NCBI GenBank assembly: GCA_037447605.1
Contig: CM074804.1
Coordinates: forward strand, 7,282,148 to 7,346,147
DNA: 64,000 nucleotides
Reading direction: 5' to 3'
Source of the DNA: Zygnema circumcarinatum
Taxonomy: Eukaryota; Streptophyta; Zygnematophyceae; Zygnematales; Zygnemataceae
Shown: piece after piece, positions 1-11,731 of the stretch
How the letters are laid out: every line of letters starts with the position of its first letter
How positions within the stretch are numbered: the first letter of the stretch is position 1
Made by a program: the position numbers and the translations under genes
The notes under the pieces: model-generated
What the model saw: the letters and a program-made list of their open reading frames with translations, nothing else
Databases searched by the model: none
Told to the model about the DNA's origin: nothing

Positions 1-82
1 TGCTTAAGGGATTGATAGTGGGGAGGGAGTGTGTATAGTGCTGAACTTATTCCATGCGGATGGGATACAAATGTCATGGCAG

Positions 83-1940
83 ACGCATTTGATCACAGCA
101 CATGGCAGTGCGCATGCCCGAAAAACTGCTACAGATATTTGCGCAACGATTCTTAAACGCGATGGATGGAGGGGCCTTTTCCGAGGTAGCTCCACCACCC
201 CTTCTGTTCGTACTATGCTTTCAAACATGTCAGGTGTAGGGGTGCGATTGAGCGATTCAACTTTCGGAACGGAGGAATAGGCAGACGCAGAAGCAGGGAG
301 AGGACCTTGCAAGCATGTCGGAGCTCATTCTTGGCCATTTTTTTGACGTATTTCTCTCGTCTTCGTCCTCTCGTGCTTGTTTTCTACCGTCACTTTCCTT
401 TACCTCTCCTCCTACCGCTCCTCCCCCTCCCTCCTGCCTCCCACACCTGCATATTTCCTGTCACTCCCGCTCGTATCGGTTGTATCTGAGCTAGTAGGGT
501 CGCAATCATGGCAGATAACGACACATAATTTGTGAAAGCGTTTGGTTTCGCTTTTCAACGGGCCCCAGGACGACTCGTTGATCAACCTTTCCATTGAACT
601 CGTTTCAGCTGCACTTCCTGATCGGGGGGGGGACGATGTGATGCAGGAAATGGCATAAACTGTATCAGGGTGGCGCCTTGCAAAGCCATAGAACTGTGCG
701 TTTTTGAAACCCTAAAACGGACTCTTTGTGTAGAGGGTCACCCTCTCCAGCAGTTTGCAGCTCCTCTTTCAGGAGGTGCTGCCGGCATGGCTGGCACTAT
801 TGCGACCTATCCGCTGGAACTTGTTCGAACTCGTATTTCTGTGCAGGTACGAGTAGTCTAAGACGCTAACATTCTGCAAGTGAAGGGGCGGGTATTGAAG
901 TGGGGGAAGGCACAACATTTTTAAAAGCAAAATGCTTGGGGCTAGATGACTCAGCCTTCTCACTTCGCTTTTTTTTGGTGCAGCCGCACTTGTATCGCGG
1001 GCTTCGAGCAACGGTAGATAAGATCCTGAAGGAAGAGGTAAGTTGACTCAAGCTTGTTTGAATTCAATCGTATGTTTATTGCGTTGTGACTTTTCTCTTA
1101 TCAGGTTGAATGAGGTGGTCGTCTGTCAGCTGCTGTGAATAACATAGATTTACGGTTTGATATGTTTCCAGGGGGCGGGGGCGCTGTACCGTGGCCTGAC
1201 GCCCTCGTTACTTGGCGTATTCCCATATGCTGCCACAAACTATTTCGTATATGACGCATTACGAGGCGCATACAGGCGAGCTACAGGAGAGGAAAATGTG
1301 CCTCCCCTGCCCACTCTCGCATTCGGGGCTATCGCTGCCGCAGCATCAAGTGCTGCCACCTTCCCGCTGGAGGTAAGATGGTGTTGTGGTGGAGGTCTGA
1401 CTGGGAGGGACGGGAGGACGGGGACTGAGAGCAGGAGTGAGAGTGGGGCTAGTGAAGAGAATATTGCAGTACCTTTTCCGCCCCCTGCCCCCTCCCTGGT
1501 TCGTCTTCTCCCTTCATCTAACTCTCTTTGGCCCTCCTTTCTTCTCCCCTCCCTCTCCTTCCCTTGAACTTTCTCAGGTTGCTCGCCGGCAGCTCCAGCT
1601 CGGCGGCCATGGAGTGCAGCTGTCTCCCATGGGCATCATTTCCAACATCTACAAGCAGGAGGGTTTTCTGGCCATATACCGTGGTTTGGGCACCACATGG
1701 CTGAAGCTGGTGCCTGCAGCTGGCATCTCCTTTGTCTGCTATGAAGCAGCCCGAGTGGCGCTGAGAGTGGATGATGCATCTTATGCCAACGCTAGGAGGG
1801 AAAAGTTGGAGAGGAGGAAGAGAGCGGCCCTTCTGGAGAGAGCAGTGGCAGTGCGGGACGGGAGGTTGATGGTTGGGAGGGAGGAGAGAGAGGCGCTGGA
1901 AGAGGCTCTTGCAGGCCTGGCTATGGGAGACGAAGTATGA
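83..1940 (+). CDS. BT1: BT1-like mitochondrial-carrier-family adenylate transporter (3' part)
   Basis: Carrier of the SLC25 family, closest in my reading to plant Brittle1-type adenine nucleotide transporters of plastid, mitochondrial or ER membranes. Visible exons: 83-185, 647-846, 984-1037, 1172-1372, 1578-1940, all phase-consistent, giving 306 residues and a TGA stop. The first exon starts with THLITAHG, the block after the first carrier signature, so the N-terminus and any transit peptide lie upstream of the window. Exon 2 begins with GNGINCIRVAPCKAIEL, typical of BT1. Signature PLELVRTR is at about residues 90-97 and PLEVARRQ spans an exon border at about 184-191. The motifs YRGLTPSLLGVFPYAA and YRGLGTTWLKLVPAAGISF fit the second and third repeats. 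The C-terminal tail is long and charged (Arg/Glu-rich). Family certain; exact substrate inferred. Confidence 0.9.
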
Positions 1941-3308
1941 GCAGGGGTGGAGGAGGGATGGGGGTCATGGCGGGTGAGGGGGCCGTCGAGCGGAACAGCA
2001 CATAGCACAGCATGTGAATTGGGGTTTGCTCAAAATCAGTTTTTTTTCTGTCCAAATTTGTTAAATTGTGAAGTATTCAGAGATAGACAAGTTAGACTGC
2101 GACGCAGCTTCAATGAAATGGTAGTGCCGATCCGAGAAGGGTGAATGTGGGAAAGGATGGAGACGGCTGGCACCAGTTCTGCTACCGCCCTTCAACGGTG
2201 AGATGCGGTGCATGGAGGGGGTTTGAGGCCTGCTTTTGCCTTTTGTTCTCTATAGTTCTGTGAAATGTGAATTTGAGAGACTGATGGCTTATTCTGATTC
2301 GGAGAGGGAAGGGATCGGCAGATTGATAGCAAAAAGTGCCGCAGCCAAGGGTGAACGTGGAGGTGGAGGCTTCATGCGCTTAGTATTCCTCCTTTTTCCG
2401 GTCGACACTATTGCCCTAATTTTTTTCATAACGGTGTGCGGAATAATGCTCACATAGGTCAGCTGGTCGCCAGCTGAGGAGAGTTGTGTTATCTAATAGA
2501 TAAAGGATTGCGAAGAATCAACTGGCTCTTCTTCCATTATAAAATACCTTTCTTATTCTTTGTTTCAGAGTAAAGAGGAATTTGAGATCAATCAGCGAAG
2601 TGGCACTTCGGTAATATTGAAAGGCCTGTCATCCTTTTTCTTTCTTTTTAGTTAATTGATCCATTTTGTTCCGAAGGAACTGGATCGGAGAAAGAGCTAT
2701 TTGCCACGTACATAATTGAAGATGTGTGAGTTTGAAATTTCCGTTCGTGTTTTTCTAGTACCACCGCTGTGATTGAAATGTCTGTCCCTAATTTCTGAAG
2801 TCCAAGTTATGCGGAATGCTTGTATGGCGTGTTCTACCATTGGCTCAGTGGGAGAGCTGAGCAGGCCACACAGAAAGCCTGCAAATGCCAAGGGCTCCCC
2901 CACAGCTCCCCTTCATTCAAACCACAGACCATAAACTTCTTTACACGGCAGGGAGCCTCCTACAGCTTTGCAAAGCATCGGTCTGGAATGCCTTCACAGA
3001 ATGCGCCATTGTGAGACCAATGCCACATCCTTTGCACTCTTACTGCACATAATCTGTTGTCAAACAATATTCGACATATATATCGGAATGTCAATATATC
3101 GCGAATATCGATAATATCGGGATAGCGTACGGCGGCTGCATGGGGACGCCGTCCAGTTAACTCCTGTTGCGGCGGACAGTGGGAGGGGAGGCAGGCAGGG
3201 CGCCTCCCTCGGCAGGCTCGTGTTGGCAGGCAGGCAGGACAGTGGTATACAAATAAAATGTACATTCAGCGAAGGATTGAGGCGTGAGAGGCACGGTGGG
3301 AAGGGAGG
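1941..3308. other. BT1-HUS1 intergenic region
   Basis: Holds the 3' UTR of the carrier gene and the promoter of HUS1. I see no conserved coding block; the open frames here (for example 2236-2457) are short and show no family match. Bases 3068-3122 are AT-rich and repeat the core ATATCG several times, partly as palindromes. Bases 3180-3240 carry short GGCAGGCAGG repeats. Confidence 0.5.
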
Positions 3309-6290
3309 ATGAAATTCAGGGCGCTCCTCACCGATCAGGGCGTTAATCTCTTGGAAAGAAGTGTGTTCTGCACTTATTTAGACCTTTCGTTTTAGAGCAG
3401 TGTGTTGCTGAAGCGGTTAAATTCGGTCATTTCACCAGTCTGCAAAGGAATGCAACGAAAACTGATCGTTTTGAGATCATTGCTGAAAGTGAAATTCTTC
3501 TGCACATAAAAGAAAGAATGAAAGTTTGAAACACGGATACGCACTGGTTTGCAGGATTTGTACCAGCATTTGAAAAAATTGGCAAAACTTGCCACGTATA
3601 TCTCACACGAGATGCACTTGTCCTGTTACATAATGTTCTTACAACGAATGGAGTGCAGGCTATTGCTGAACTTCCAAAGGTATAACAACGATTTGAAAGG
3701 AGCAACTGCTCATCGATTAAATTTAGTATAGCTTAACGTTTTCCCATTCCCTGTATAGGCATTCTTACATTGATGCCTCTCCTTTCTCTGGTCATGTGTA
3801 CGAACTTCTTGAGTATTTTTATGATCGATTCTTATTCGGCAAGCTTTCCAGTAATACAGGCAACCAAACAAACTTAATGCGAGTAGTTTGTGGAATTTGA
3901 ACTCTATGCATCTACAATGTTGCAGTCCGTTCTTTCGTTTATGTTGCAAATTTCATGGCTTCACAACATTTAACCACTGCAATAACAATGCTAATGAGGA
4001 ATAGCTGACCTCGATTTGATGGCTAATGCGGGTGGTTAGGATGTCCTTTTTGATGATTACCGAATAGCGAGTCAGAATGACAATCGCATCGCCTTCACTT
4101 TGGACTTAAGCCTGTTGGCACGAGCTCTACGAAGCAGCCATAGCATGGATGGAGAGCGGTTGCAAATGAAGCTTGTCAAAAAAGCGCCCTCTCCAACAGA
4201 GAAGGCGCTTCCCTTCCTCACTTTTGAGAGTAAAGTGAGTCAGGCTTTAGCTGAATGTAACTCGTTCTGGGACTTAGCTCGCTTGGCTATTTAGGTATGA
4301 AGACATAGGCACTCCACACTTCCATCGCTGGTCACCGTTAAACTGACCTGCTTTCGATACCTAGTCGGTGATACATATAGTATGTATCCTTAATGTGTTC
4401 CTCGTAACATGTTGATGTTTGCAGCCAAAACTGAGTACTTTGCTCCTTGGATTTGTTTGAGCTTCATATGCCAATGGTCATGTATGCAAGGGTCGACCAT
4501 GGACGGTGTTGCAGGGGCAAAGATCAGCAGTTGTGCAAGACGTGCCTATCTCCCAACCACTGACGCGTGCTGAAGTGCACGATCTTCAGGAGGCTGTGGA
4601 CCTTGTGCAGGAGCTGCCTCGGGTATTGCGCTGTGCTTTTTCGTTCAGCTATAATTATGTTCCTTTTGATAGAATGCGAATCAGACCTTCGGTATTGGCG
4701 TGCATTGTTTGCACTTCTTTCTACTTGACGTTGCACTTTGTGTCCATGTAGCAGATTTTGAGAAGCAGAAGTGGATTTGAGGATTGCTCATCATCGCAAT
4801 TCTTCGTCTTGGTGGGAGTGACGAGCAGACCTTAGTGCAATTACCGGAGCTTGTTCAACTACAGGCTCTTGTGGAGCGGCTGAAGAATTTGGGGGAGGTG
4901 CTCGAGGTTGGCGTCGCTCAGTATGGCGACCTTACTCTGCGCATGGCAGCAACTACAGTCTCCATCGGCACGCAGTACCGGCAATTGCGCATCTGGGGCG
5001 TGCGAGGTCATTGTTACCTTCTTGATAATTTTTGCAGAATGAGTAGCATCTCGTCTCGTGGCTTAAAGGGAACGATGGATAATAACCGTATCCCTTGGTT
5101 TATTAGGGTCCAAAGGATCAGAGGAGCAGGGCGTAGTGGCATTGCTCGTACAGATATGCACATGTTTCCTGACCCAGTAGACTTGTCAAGGGGAGTTTTG
5201 CTATCAACCAACTGCCTACAGAAAGGGAACATCTCCAAGTAATACAGGCTGAGCTCCAAAGGTGTCAGTTGGGGGACAACAATGATTCTTGTCATTCCCA
5301 TTTACTGGTGACCGGGTCAGTACTGAGATGTTACCGGAGAGAGGGGCCTTCCAGCGGATCTTGAACCTGCTGACGCAGCTTTGAGTTCTTCTGCGCGCCT
5401 TCAGCAGGCATTGAGTCGAGGTCACGCCTCTGCTGTGGTATTTCCTAATAACACGCAGTCGAGCCTCCTGATAGAAATACATCCGAAAATATGGCTGAAG
5501 GGGCAATATTTGATTTCAACTTCTGATCGCAACTCACTTTCGCTATCGTCTCACTGTCCCATCGGGGCATTCTTTCATTTTGGAAAATAAGTAGCTTCTG
5601 TTTGTGGTGTCTTATAGTGAGGAATTTACATCACCTTACCTTGGTCTCTTGAACAATTTCGTCTTCCCGATGTTGTGAAGTAGTTCTGGGTCATCCTGTG
5701 AAGCCACTCTGAAATTAGGTTACGCTTACTTTCAATTACTCTTAAAATCGTTGCCAGTGGCGGCTTTCAATGTATCTGATGCATGTGCTCGTGGGCCGGC
5801 CATATGTTGCAGAAAGTAAACATGAGACACTTCTCTCAGAGTCTGAATTGCCACCTCACTAGACCTGATGCCTCATATTGCGGTAGGCCTATCTTCACCA
5901 AACTCTTCTTCTCTTTTACTGCTGCAGTTGACCCTGGGCACCTTTTCCTGTGCTCTTATCTAGAATCAGAAGTAACTGCACATTTGGTGCAGTTTTGCTA
6001 TCTTGCCATGCACCATTCACCTGGCCATCGATGGAATCCTCTTTACCATCATCCTGCCAGGCCAAACAAGGAATTACTGCGAAGGAAATTAAGGAAGCAA
6101 CGAATGTGTCCTTTTTGCGTTGATAAAGATTTCAGCAACAGTATGGTACACTAATGCAGCGATTGGAATTGCTTTGAGCTTGGCTGCAGGTGTCGTCGCC
6201 CAGGGCTCCTGTCTGCTGATGATGTTCCAATACGCCGAGAGCTCCATCAGTTTGCAGTATCGCCTGCCCGTGCTGGACACTGGCGACTGA
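3309..6290 (+). CDS. HUS1: HUS1-like checkpoint clamp subunit
   Basis: Subunit of the RAD9-RAD1-HUS1 (9-1-1) clamp, a PCNA-like ring loaded at DNA damage to activate ATR signalling in the nucleus. Eight exons join in frame: 3309-3360, 3555-3679, 4040-4234, 4515-4622, 4829-5006, 5340-5437, 5813-5882, 6160-6290; total 318 residues, normal for the family. The start is set by MKFRALLTDQGVNLLERR, the conserved HUS1 N-terminus. Further blocks: FEKIGKTCHVYLTRD, LFDDYRIASQNDNRIAF, LQMKLVKKAPSP, VQDVPISQPLTRAEV and QYGDLTLRMAATTV. The last exon ends LQYRLPVLDTGD followed by TGA. The exon 6 acceptor was chosen for phase; the other borders are clear. No truncation or frameshift is seen. Confidence 0.93.
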
Positions 6291-9127
6291 TGTCTGCCGC
6301 CTCTTTCTCTCTCCAAAACTTTCCCAGCCAGCCGATTAGGACTTCTCGATCGCTTCATACGTACGAGGAGAGCAAAGGAATGTGGAAACAAGCGGAGAAG
6401 GCACCGCTCTCAGGTCTTTGGATCGCAACAATTTGCGTAACGGCATGGCATGTGCCTCAGAGACTTGCCAGGCCAAGTTGTGGAGCGCGGATGTGCCAAA
6501 TGTCTGTCACGTTTTCAGTCATCTGGGAGCTTTGTCATTTTATCCGGATTCACAATAATAAAAACCAAATCTCTTCTCTTAAAGCAAACCATATGAAATG
6601 AGCCGTTGTGCTGAGCTGGTGTCATGAATCCCATGGCGTTGTTGGCCTGCTGCTGGCCGTGTGCTGTTGTGCAAAGGTTGTGCGTTGGTTGTCGTGAGAT
6701 GACTGGCGAGGACTTCACAAATTCCGATACGCACAGTTCCAAGGCCACGACAGAAGTCAGCTCAACAACTGTCGACCCGTGTTTGGCAAACATTTGCATT
6801 TGGACAATCGAAGCAACCATATCCTCATGTTGTGGACAGGTCCTCGAACAACACCAGTCTATGCCCGACTTCATCTCGTGTGAAGAGATTGTTGTAGAAT
6901 GCTGGAAAAACTAAGGGATGCTTATTGTTATTTGCAAGAGCCATGCGCTCCGTTGTTGCACAGCTTGTTGTTGTTGTTGTTGTCGGTGGGGTCCTATAGC
7001 ACGGCCCTCGTGGTTTGTTGGCGCACATTGTTCGCATGACATGTTGTTGGGGAGGATGGCGGCGGCCCTCCCCCTCACGCCCAAGGGCCTCCACTGCGGA
7101 CAGCTTCAGCCCAGGCCTGTCACGCGGCCGCTGGGAGAGCGAGAGCCCTGCTCGTGCTGCCGCCTTGCGCCTCTCCTTCTCCTTCTCCCTCTCCCTCTCC
7201 CTCTCCCTCTCCCTCCCGCTCTCTCTCTTGGCTTGATTATGCAGCAATTGATACCCCCAAGAAGCAGTCCATGGTGGGGTGCACCGCAGGCGGGGGAGCA
7301 TTCCGCAGGGTGAGAATTTCTGTTGAGCGGAATTAGGGGATCAGCGTCTGCATTTCGCAGAGCTCAGCTGCAATTTCGGCAATTGGTGGAGATGGAGAGT
7401 TTCAGCTTCACGTGGTGAGTGAGAATTGGGACATTGAGGGAAGGGCTTGATGGAAAGGCAGGGGCTGTTGAGGGAATGCGGTTCTGAAGAATGAGGGGTT
7501 TCAATTGCACTTAAGATGTAGCCCAGCTTACGTGAATTGGCAATAAAGGCTTTTGGCTCGAGCGAGCGGGCTCAAAGAGTGAGCAGAATTCGAAAGACAG
7601 GGCTGCAATTTGTGCACCAACAGCGGGAAATTGCATCAAGAAAGCAAATTGAACCTGAGTTGAATGGAATTGCGAGAGATCCAGTGGCTGCAGGCTCTGC
7701 AGCCTCACCATCAAACTAACTGCTACTCTAATTGTGACGAGAGACAAGGGATACCTCGGTGTTCATCTTGCTGAAGCTGAATTCTAGAGGGACTTTTCTG
7801 CTGAACAGAGCGCAATCAAGGAAACGTCGAATGAATGTTTTGCCTCTACTGTCAGACAGACACGCAATTAGGCCGAATCCCTTTTGATTACGGAAAGGGT
7901 TTTGTCGATTCTCTAATCGAGTTTGTGTCACCTCGGAACTTCAGAATGCAGAATTGTGTGGCTTATTCAGGAAGTAGTGATTTCCCAAATTCATTTCAGT
8001 AGATGCCGAAATAAGTAATCATACTTCGGTGGTCGCGTGAAACCCCTTAGATTATGATTTCTGTCTTACTCTTTGTGAACTGAACTACGTCTTTGTTGTC
8101 AAGAGTAACATGGAGAGAACACTCGTCTCCTTTCACGTGGAGAGATCGAATTCATTGATTGCTTTGGCAGACGATCCGTCAATTTTCCACATGGACGAGC
8201 TGAAGTGCTTAATAACGATGAGATCGATAACGCAAAAGTTCAATACCCATTTCTGTTGCTAATTACAAATTTAATGTATTTACTGGAACTGAACATTCCA
8301 GAGGCGATCCACTCAGTGAGTACTTGTAGCAGAATTGAAGTCTTCTGATTGGCTACAGCGGTTGGTGGCAAACAGTTGGAAGTGTCCAGTCAGGCGGGAA
8401 GCACGCATCCCCCTCAGTTAATCATGTAGCAAAAAACTTGGCTGTGTTTGAGCGGTACTATTGACGAGTGCACTTGCTAATTGATGGCTGCCTCGCACAC
8501 CAGAAAATAGAATTATTTGTCTCATTGCATTCCCAATGATGTTGCATGAAAGAAGGTGCTTCTGTTGCTTCATTCCTATTATGCTTCTGCAAAATTACGA
8601 TGTTTTTCCGACAGGGAGTGCGCATCAGCCTCGCATCTGAGTTCGTTTGCAAAGACTTATATCAAAGTAGTCGTTCTGTCTCCTGATTACATTACTGACA
8701 CTTGCATGTATGGCCCTTGTGGTCCTGTGTGTGCAGGCGCTTATCTTATAAGTCAGTCTGTATGGTGTCATATTGAAACATTTCCTCTTCCTTTCCGCAC
8801 TTAGGCTGGTCATTTATCAATCCACCGAAACTGCTTCTGGAGCAATTCTGTTTCCACGCACGTCTCATTTCGGGCACAGATAGTGACTTATGAGTCCATG
8901 TACCAGATTGATACGCAATTTTTTTAGTGAGCTACAGGCTTTTTTATGTGCTGAAATGGTCTATAGATGATTAGATCAGACCCGGAAAAAGCGATATGTG
9001 ACCTGTGAGGAGGCATTTGGAGGCAAGTCGTGGTTTGTCAGCAGCCGCAGACCTTCATTTTGGGCTGCTTAGGGGGTAGCAAAAAGAAGATTCTTAGATC
9101 CCAAGATACTGTTCGCTAAAACCCGGG
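6291..9127. other. Unassigned 2.8 kb between HUS1 and the Nudix gene
   Basis: Contains the HUS1 3' UTR and probably the promoter and a spliced leader of the Nudix gene. A CT-rich stretch near 7171-7228 resembles leader regions of other genes here. A possible small exon lies at 7372-7419 (reads SSAAISAIGGDGEFQLHV between an AG and a GTGAGT). An open frame at 7537-7719 has even codon use but matches no family I know. From 7740 to 9100 I see nothing recognisable. Confidence 0.35.
7171..7228. repeat. CT-rich hexanucleotide tract (CTCTCC)n
   Basis: Imperfect run of CTTCTC/CTCTCC units. The core has CCC every six bases, so the minus strand can form a G-quadruplex. Lies about 1.9 kb upstream of the Nudix ATG. 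Confidence 0.85.
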
Positions 9128-10395
9128 ATGTCGAATGGTGAACCACGAGTGGCTCGCACTGGACGGAATCATCAGCGTTATGAAAATGGGTATCGCCTAG
9201 TGGCTGGGTGAGTACTACTTTTTGAAGGAAGAATCCTTTGAACTGCGTTTCCGTGTTCGGTTTTCACCACTGGCGGTTTCCTTGTTTCACTACATGTACT
9301 ACTTTTGAAGAGGTGAGAGGGATAGTGGGAGGGAAAGTGACTATATGAGCTACTGAATGATGTCTGAGGTGGTTTCTGAGCTTCTGAAATGAATCAACTT
9401 GTCAGATGCATTCCGTATCGGGTGGGGAGGGACCTCTCCAATGGCCCCCTCCGGTTGAGCAATTCCGTGGCGATGAAAGATGTGGAAGTGATGATGATCT
9501 CCTCTCAGCACGGGGAGGGCCTTCTCTTTCCAAAGGTGGTAGCTTTCCACCCTCCTTTAGCACGTTCTTTCGTATTCAAACCTTGAACGAAATACTCCTT
9601 TGCTAAGTAATGGAGGGCCACTGACCCTGCTGTTGGAGGGTGACGCAGGGTGGGTGGGAGACGGACGAGACTGCAGAAGAAGCAGCGGAGAGAGAAGCCA
9701 TGGAGGAGGCAGGGGTTCTGGGGAAGCTTCAGGTGAGCTCGCTGTGGTGACACGTGGATGCATTCTGCAAGGAGTGATGTTTTGCCGACACGAGCGAGTT
9801 GCTGAGGGAGCTTTCCTTTGAGTTTTTCTTTTCAAAAGTTGACGTGGTCAGAGGCGGCGCATGCAGGAGCTTGTCGGAGTTTTCGAGTTCAAAAGCAAGC
9901 GGCAGAGCAGCGCTTTTTGCAAAGATGGAAATTGTCGAGCACACATATTTGTACTTGCCGTTACGGAGCAGCTCGAGGAGTGGCCGGAGAAGGAGACTCG
10001 CCGGAGGCAATGGGTGAGCGAGCAGTCAGCTGTGCACCTCCTTCCCTTCTTCTTCCTCCACTTGCCTGCAGGAATGATTTCCATGTCTGTCTGTCTGCTA
10101 CTTGTGGCTCGGCGGGGAATGACCTCTAAACAATTGCAGAGAGTACGCGTTAAAGTCTCTATTGGGTCACTCGTATTCCCTACAGGAGCTGATGAGGGGT
10201 CGTGCGGGTTCGTTCTCCATTAGCGTGTTGTATTGCAGCTACTTGTGAGCCCTATGAATGCCTTCTCATGCTTGAGCTGCCTGCCTGCCTGCCTGCGTGC
10301 AGCTCTCTGTGGAGGAGGCCCTTGAGCAGTGCCGCCATGAGTGGATGCAGCGCGCCTTGCGGAAGTGGAGGAAGACTTGGAAGTCGGCGCAGTGA
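9128..10395 (+). CDS. Nudix hydrolase (plant NUDT4/12/13/16/17/18/21-type, DIPP-like)
   Basis: Nudix hydrolase; relatives cleave nucleoside or inositol pyrophosphates. Exons 9128-9207, 9406-9535, 9649-9732, 9867-10013, 10303-10395 join in phase to 177 residues. The start MSNGEPRVARTGRNHQRY matches the family N-terminus (ARTGRxxQRY), followed by GYRLVAGCIPYR. The Nudix box is intact at residues 71-93: Gly71, Glu77, Arg85-Glu86, Glu89-Glu90 and Gly92, within LLFPKGGWETDETAEEAAE followed by REAMEEAGV. The downstream block EEWPEKETRRRQW and the C-terminal WMQRALRKW helix are also typical. A stop one codon after SAQ ends the protein just before a GGGA microsatellite. Substrate cannot be told from sequence; diphosphoinositol polyphosphates or (di)nucleotides are plausible. 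Confidence 0.93.
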
Positions 10396-10411
10396 AGTGG
10401 AGCAGCGTTCG

Positions 10412-10458
10412 GGAGGGAGGGAGGGAGGGAGGGAGGGAGGGAGGGAGGGAGGGAGGGG
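10412..10458 (+). repeat. (GGGA)n microsatellite
   Basis: About eleven perfect GGGA units beginning 17 bp after the Nudix stop codon, so it probably lies in the 3' UTR. The G3N1 spacing makes the transcript strand G-quadruplex-capable. Confidence 0.95.
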
Positions 10459-10678
10459 TCTCTCTCTTTCTCTCTGTCCCTCTGCCTCCTCTCTGTGTAG
10501 AGTTGCGTCGGAGTTAGCATAGCATGCATGCCGCACATCGCCTGCAGCTGCTCATTAGGGTAGACGACAGGCCACTGCGCATCCTTGAGCTCCTTCAGTC
10601 TGTTTCCTCCTCCACCTCCTGTGTTGTCGCCTGTCGTCGAATCACAAGGGATTCAATTCAGCATTTGCAAAGAGAAGC

Positions 10679-10866
10679 CCCCCTCCCTCCCTCCCTCCAC
10701 TCCCTCCCTCCCTCCTCCCTCCCTCCTCCCTCCCTCCCTCCCTCCCTCCCTCCCTCCCACTCCCTCCCTCCCTCCCTCCCTCCCTCCCTCCCTCCCTCCT
10801 CCCTCCCTCCCTCCTCCTCCTCCCTCCCTCCCTCCCTCCTCCCTCCCTCCCTCCCTCCCTCCCTCG
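10679..10866. repeat. (CTCC)n microsatellite, interrupted
   Basis: About 190 bp of CTCC units with occasional CTC interruptions. Open frames across it encode only Ser-Leu-Pro-Pro or Arg-Glu-Gly-Gly repeats and are not genes. Confidence 0.95.
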
Positions 10867-10982
10867 CTCGCACAGGCTGGCCGGCGGTGGCATGCGCGGG
10901 CCCCCCTCCTCCCGGGGACCTGTCCGATGGAGAATTCCGACTCCAAAAGACCCACAATTTGGTTCGCAGCGAAACGCTTCGC

Positions 10983-11236
10983 ATCGGGCGGGAGAGGGAG
11001 AGGGAGAGGGAGAGGGAGAGGGAGAGGGAGAGGGAGAGGGAGAGGGAGAGGGAGAGGGAGAGGGAGAGGGAGAGGGAGAGGAGAGGGAGAGGAGAGGGAG
11101 AGGGAGAGGGAGAGGGAGAGGGAGAGGGAGAGGGAGAGGGAGAGGGAGAGGGAGAGGGAGAGGGAGAGGGAGAGGGAGAGGGAGAGGGAGACGGAGAGGG
11201 AGAGGGAGAGGGAGAGGGAGAGGGAGAGGGAGAGGG
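10983..11236. repeat. (GGGAGA)n hexanucleotide tract
   Basis: About 250 bp of GGGAGA with few interruptions (a GGAGA slip near 11080-11095 and one C near 11191). G-runs of three with three-base spacers make the plus strand G-quadruplex-capable along its length. Ends about 500 bp upstream of the Agenet-ENT start codon. Confidence 0.95.
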
Positions 11237-11649
11237 ACCCCCCCCGTCAGAAAATTCTCATTTTTAGTTTCAGTTGTGTGCGGACTGCGGGGGAGCCAGT
11301 GAGAGAAATTGGGAGGACCACAGATACGACACGATACGGTTCAATACGATACTCATTTGACAGCTGTTTTGCGTGGCCGTACGGTACGACTATCCACAAC
11401 GCCACGTCAGCAATCATGCTCACACCCCATTGGTCCAGCTAGACTGCCACGCGTACAAACTGCCACGCGCACAAACTGCCACGTGGTACGTTTGCCTCGC
11501 GCGAAGCAGAGTCCGGCCTGCGTGCCTTTGCCCCTTTGCGGCCCGAAAATGGCCTCCGATTTATTAGCACGAGGAGGACGAGGAGGCCAGCCATGGCGCC
11601 CTATGTTCTGAAACCGTAAAGAGCACCCGAAATGCCCTAAGACCTCTGA

Positions 11650-11658
11650 AAACCCTAA
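11650..11658 (+). promoter_or_regulatory. Telo-box AAACCCTAA upstream of the Agenet-ENT gene
   Basis: The plant telo-box sits 73 bp before the ATG, where such boxes are common in leaders of translation and cell-cycle genes. Function here is inferred from position only. Confidence 0.4.
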
Positions 11659-11731
11659 AATTTTGAATGGGCTGAGGAGCACAGAAGGAGAAGAAGGAGG
11701 CGGTCGCTTTGATTTGGCTGTAGATGCGGCA

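Noticed and set aside
6515-6874. 119-codon minus-strand open frame after HUS1
   Set aside because: No family match, an equally long open frame lies opposite, and it falls in the HUS1 3' flank.
10524-11442. Long overlapping open frames on both strands (up to 285 codons)
   Set aside because: They read only simple dipeptide or tetrapeptide repeats from the CTCC and GGGAGA microsatellites.
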